In this document: in pieces, positions 61,628-64,000 of the stretch
Layout of the letters: each line of letters starts with the position of its first letter
Numbering within the stretch: the stretch's first letter is position 1
Assembly (NCBI GenBank): GCA_014204435.1
Contig: JACHLF010000009.1
Location: 62,001-126,000, forward strand
Direction of reading: 5' to 3'
Origin: Mycobacteroides chelonae
GTDB taxonomy: Bacteria; Actinomycetota; Actinomycetes; Mycobacteriales; Mycobacteriaceae
DNA: 64,000 bases
Notes under the pieces: model-generated
Database searches by the model: none
What the model saw: only the letters and a program-made list of their open reading frames with translations
Told to the model about the DNA's origin: nothing
Translations under genes and position numbers: made by a program

Positions 61628-64000
61628 CTACTGCGCGGCGCCTTGGAGAGATTCGTACGTGGCGGCGGTAAGCCGGTGGTAAGAGCCCGATTCCGAATCT
61701 AGGTGCCAGGTTTGGCGTCCGGGCTTAGGCAACCCGAATGCCCGCAGATGGGTGGTCGACGGACGATACGAGGCGTTCAACGGCAGATTGGGCACCACCT
61801 TGATGATGTCCGGCCGCTCGGAGATGGGGACGGTGACAAATGCTTCCGCCAGGTCCGCGGGCGATAGCGCCTCACCCGGACGCAGCACCACGGCGGTTAC
61901 GGCCACTGTTGTCTCGCCGACTTCCACCGGATACGTCGCGACTAGGTCAATGGCGCCCAGTGCGCCCAGCGCATTGCTGGTGGCCTCGGCGTATACGACA
62001 CCGTGTGCGTTGCGGATGGCCGTACCGCGGCCGTCCAGCATCCAGAAGTCACCGTCTTCGTCGCGACGGAAAAGGAACTCGGAGGACACCCAGGTATCGC
62101 CGGGCGCGAACACTCCGCGCCGCACCGCAGCGGTGGAGTCCACGTCGCCCGGGGGTTTGGCCAGGAGTAGGCCGACCTCACCGGGTTCGGCGATCTGCAC
62201 GAAGCCATCTTCGCCCTCGATGATCACGTCCTCGATGGGGTCATAGGCGGCTAGTCGAACCCTGCCGCCGCCGGGCAGCGGGCGGCCCTTGCTGCCGACC
62301 TTGGTGCCGGACACGTTGGCCAGCACCGCCTCGCCGTCGGTTGTCGCGAAGAACTCGACGACGTGTGCGGGATCGAATTTCTCGGTGACCCGTCGCCACA
62401 GGCCCGCAGGCATTCCGGATCCGATGAACAGACGAACGGGGTGATGCGCACCGAGAGCCAGTGCCGGATCGTCGATCACCTCGTTCATCATCGCCCAGGT
62501 GTAGGAGACCACGCTGACGCCGTACTGGTGGACCTCTTGGACAAATCGATCGGGATCGAGCCCGCGCGACAGGGCGATGCGTGCACCGCCGGCCACCGCT
62601 CCACCTATGCTGACCAGCAAGCCGGACTGGTGGTGCAGTGGGGTGAGGCAGTACACCGTGTCATTGGAGCTCAGCGTGGCGGCCGATGCGGTGCCGAACG
62701 CCGACAACGCCCACCGGTGGTTGGTGATCTGTTTGGGCAGCAGCTTGGTACCGGTGCCGCTGAACATCACAAACGCCAGATCGCGGGCCTGGCCCGGGTC
62801 CGGCCGGTACCAGCCGGGCAGTTCAACCAGGTCGGGGTCGATCTTCTCCATGTCGATGATCGAGCCGTCGTCGGGAATGGACAGCTCGCGCGACTCGCCA
62901 CCGCCGAGCACCAGCACGTGGACAGGAAGGTCGTGTGCGGCGGGAAGGTTCGGCGGATCGGTGAGCAACTCGGAGATCTCCCCCATCTTGACCGCAACCT
63001 CCAGGTCGGCGTCCGGTGGCAGCAGGACAGCGACGGCACCGAGGCGGGACAGCGCGGCAATGGCGACCAGGGCGCTGGGACGCGTCTCCATGAGAATGCC
63101 CACCCGAACGCCTTGGCGCACACCCACTTCGATGAGGCCCTTGACCACGTTATTGATACGGCGATCCACCGCCTCGTAAGTGTGCACGCGGCCGTCGAAC
63201 AGGAAGCATTCACCGTGCGGAGTGCGCCGTGCCTGTTCGGTCATCAACCGGCCCATGGAGATTCGGGTGTGATCGTGAATCTGGCCCAGGCGTGTCAAAC
63301 GCGGAAGTGTGCGTACCGCCTCGACCGCAATGGATTTCACCGATTTATTGGCGGCCGCGGCGGCTGCTCCGGCGGTGCGGGCCGCCGTGATGGCGACTTC
63401 GGTGGTGGTGCTCAGCCCGTGTGCGACACGGGAGGTGAGCGGGACGCCGCCGCGGTCCAGTTGACCGACTTCGTGCTCGTACATCAGGTCCACCGACGGC
63501 GGCTTGGACGCCTCGCCCTCACGCCACTGAACCCACTGGCTGACGGTGGGCCAGGTCTGAGCGACTGCGGTCGAACCAACCACCAGTCCGAAATGACCGG
63601 CGCGGATGAGGAACTCGTATACGTCGGCCTTGGGGGCGGCACGCAGGATGCCCCGCACCGACGCGGGCTGTCCGATGTCGTCGACCTCCCCCACGACCGC
63701 CAGCACCGGGCAGGTGATGTCGCTGAGGGTCACCACTCGATCGTTGACGGTAAACCCGCCGGTGGTCATGCGGTTGTGCACCACGAACTGTCGCAGCAGC
63801 TCCGCGATTGCGGGACCGGACCAGGCGATCCAACCCTCGTTGGCCAGGAACTTGCGCTGTTGCTCGCGTGGCAGCAGGGCATCGCGGTCGTGCAACTGTC
63901 GCAGGAAATCGAGGCGACCCTTGATGGTCTTTACCGGATCGAGCATCTGGAACCCGATCCGGGCCGACCACGCCGGAATCGAGAATCGGCTGAATACATG
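61628..64000 (-). CDS. Lipase/acyl-CoA synthetase fusion (Rv1683-like), 5' end outside window
   Basis: The frame stays open to the window edge (VFSRFSIPAWSARIGFQMLD continues past Met at 63946), so this is an incomplete CDS of at least 790 codons. The visible N-terminal part is an alpha/beta-hydrolase (lipase) domain; from about residue 240 of the open part an AMP-binding acyl-CoA synthetase domain follows, with VMFSGTGTKLLPKQITNHRW, HQSGLLVSIGG and GDTWVSSEFLFRRDEDGDFW. Its A3 motif has SGTGTKLLPK, a variant of the usual TSGTTGxPK. It matches Rv1683, a bifunctional lipase/long-chain acyl-CoA synthetase linked to storage-lipid turnover. Confidence 0.88.
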   Translation of the reverse strand, partial: HVFSRFSIPAWSARIGFQMLDPVKTIKGRLDFLRQLHDRDALLPREQQRKFLANEGWIAWSGPAIAELLRQFVVHNRMTTGGFTVNDRVVTLSDITCPVLAVVGEVDDIGQPASVRGILRAAPKADVYEFLIRAGHFGLVVGSTAVAQTWPTVSQWVQWREGEASKPPSVDLMYEHEVGQLDRGGVPLTSRVAHGLSTTTEVAITAARTAGAAAAAANKSVKSIAVEAVRTLPRLTRLGQIHDHTRISMGRLMTEQARRTPHGECFLFDGRVHTYEAVDRRINNVVKGLIEVGVRQGVRVGILMETRPSALVAIAALSRLGAVAVLLPPDADLEVAVKMGEISELLTDPPNLPAAHDLPVHVLVLGGGESRELSIPDDGSIIDMEKIDPDLVELPGWYRPDPGQARDLAFVMFSGTGTKLLPKQITNHRWALSAFGTASAATLSSNDTVYCLTPLHHQSGLLVSIGGAVAGGARIALSRGLDPDRFVQEVHQYGVSVVSYTWAMMNEVIDDPALALGAHHPVRLFIGSGMPAGLWRRVTEKFDPAHVVEFFATTDGEAVLANVSGTKVGSKGRPLPGGGRVRLAAYDPIEDVIIEGEDGFVQIAEPGEVGLLLAKPPGDVDSTAAVRRGVFAPGDTWVSSEFLFRRDEDGDFWMLDGRGTAIRNAHGVVYAEATSNALGALGAIDLVATYPVEVGETTVAVTAVVLRPGEALSPADLAEAFVTVPISERPDIIKVVPNLPLNASYRPSTTHLRAFGLPKPGRQTWHLDSESGSYHRLTAATYESLQGAAQ

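Overview
The window looks like chromosome from a rapidly growing mycobacterium, most likely the abscessus/chelonae group (Mycobacteroides). The evidence is high-GC codon usage, mycobacterial marker genes (GarA, SteA/MctB, SecA2, PgsA2, TlyA, a LysM/bulb-lectin protein) and gene order. Order follows M. tuberculosis in two blocks recalled from memory, about Rv1846c-Rv1821 (0.4-23.3 kb) and Rv1713-Rv1683 (40.2-64 kb). Species is not proven. All family assignments come from reading translations; no database search was run.

Layout. 0-0.2 kb: start of an iron-regulated gene with an IdeR-type box. 0.4-7.3 kb (+): BlaI-type repressor and M56 protease, gnd, guaB1, two CBS membrane proteins. 7.4-11.6 kb (+): malate synthase G and a membrane-anchored VWA protein. 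11.7-23.3 kb (-): gcvP behind a tandem glycine riboswitch, a MerR regulator, a DUF151 protein, ftsR-garA, gcvH, a DUF881/Sbp membrane cluster, pgsA2 and secA2. 23.3-32.4 kb: a lipid or steroid-like cluster with an acyl-CoA dehydrogenase, SRPBCC protein, two ABC1/UbiB-type kinases around a TetR gene, a KstD-like flavoprotein and a VOC protein. Three TACATAC/GTATGTA inverted repeats sit in the promoters there and suggest one regulon.

33.3-39.1 kb is the accessory region: a PlcH/PlcN-type phospholipase C, recombination scars, and a 2.8-kb island bounded by a 46-bp repeat of the 3' half of tRNA-Pro(GGG). The island carries a toxin-antitoxin-like pair and one 518-aa protein of unknown family. It has no integrase of its own and is the best candidate here for an undescribed, possibly defensive, system.

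39.4-57 kb (-): lectin gene, then a dense run of housekeeping genes (der-cmk-rluB-scpB-scpA-parA, xerD-nudix-pyrG, steA-mctB, recN-nadK-tlyA, a HAD phosphatase and a TPR protein), many with 4-8 bp overlaps that imply translational coupling. 57-61.5 kb: an ABC-F pseudogene, tyrS, an ADP-ribosylglycohydrolase pseudogene, mpg, a Trm112-like protein and a secreted protein. The window ends inside a large lipase/acyl-CoA synthetase fusion. The three decayed metabolic or resistance genes (23.5, 57.6, 59.8 kb) were not evident as open frames and were reconstructed by reading through stops and frameshifts.
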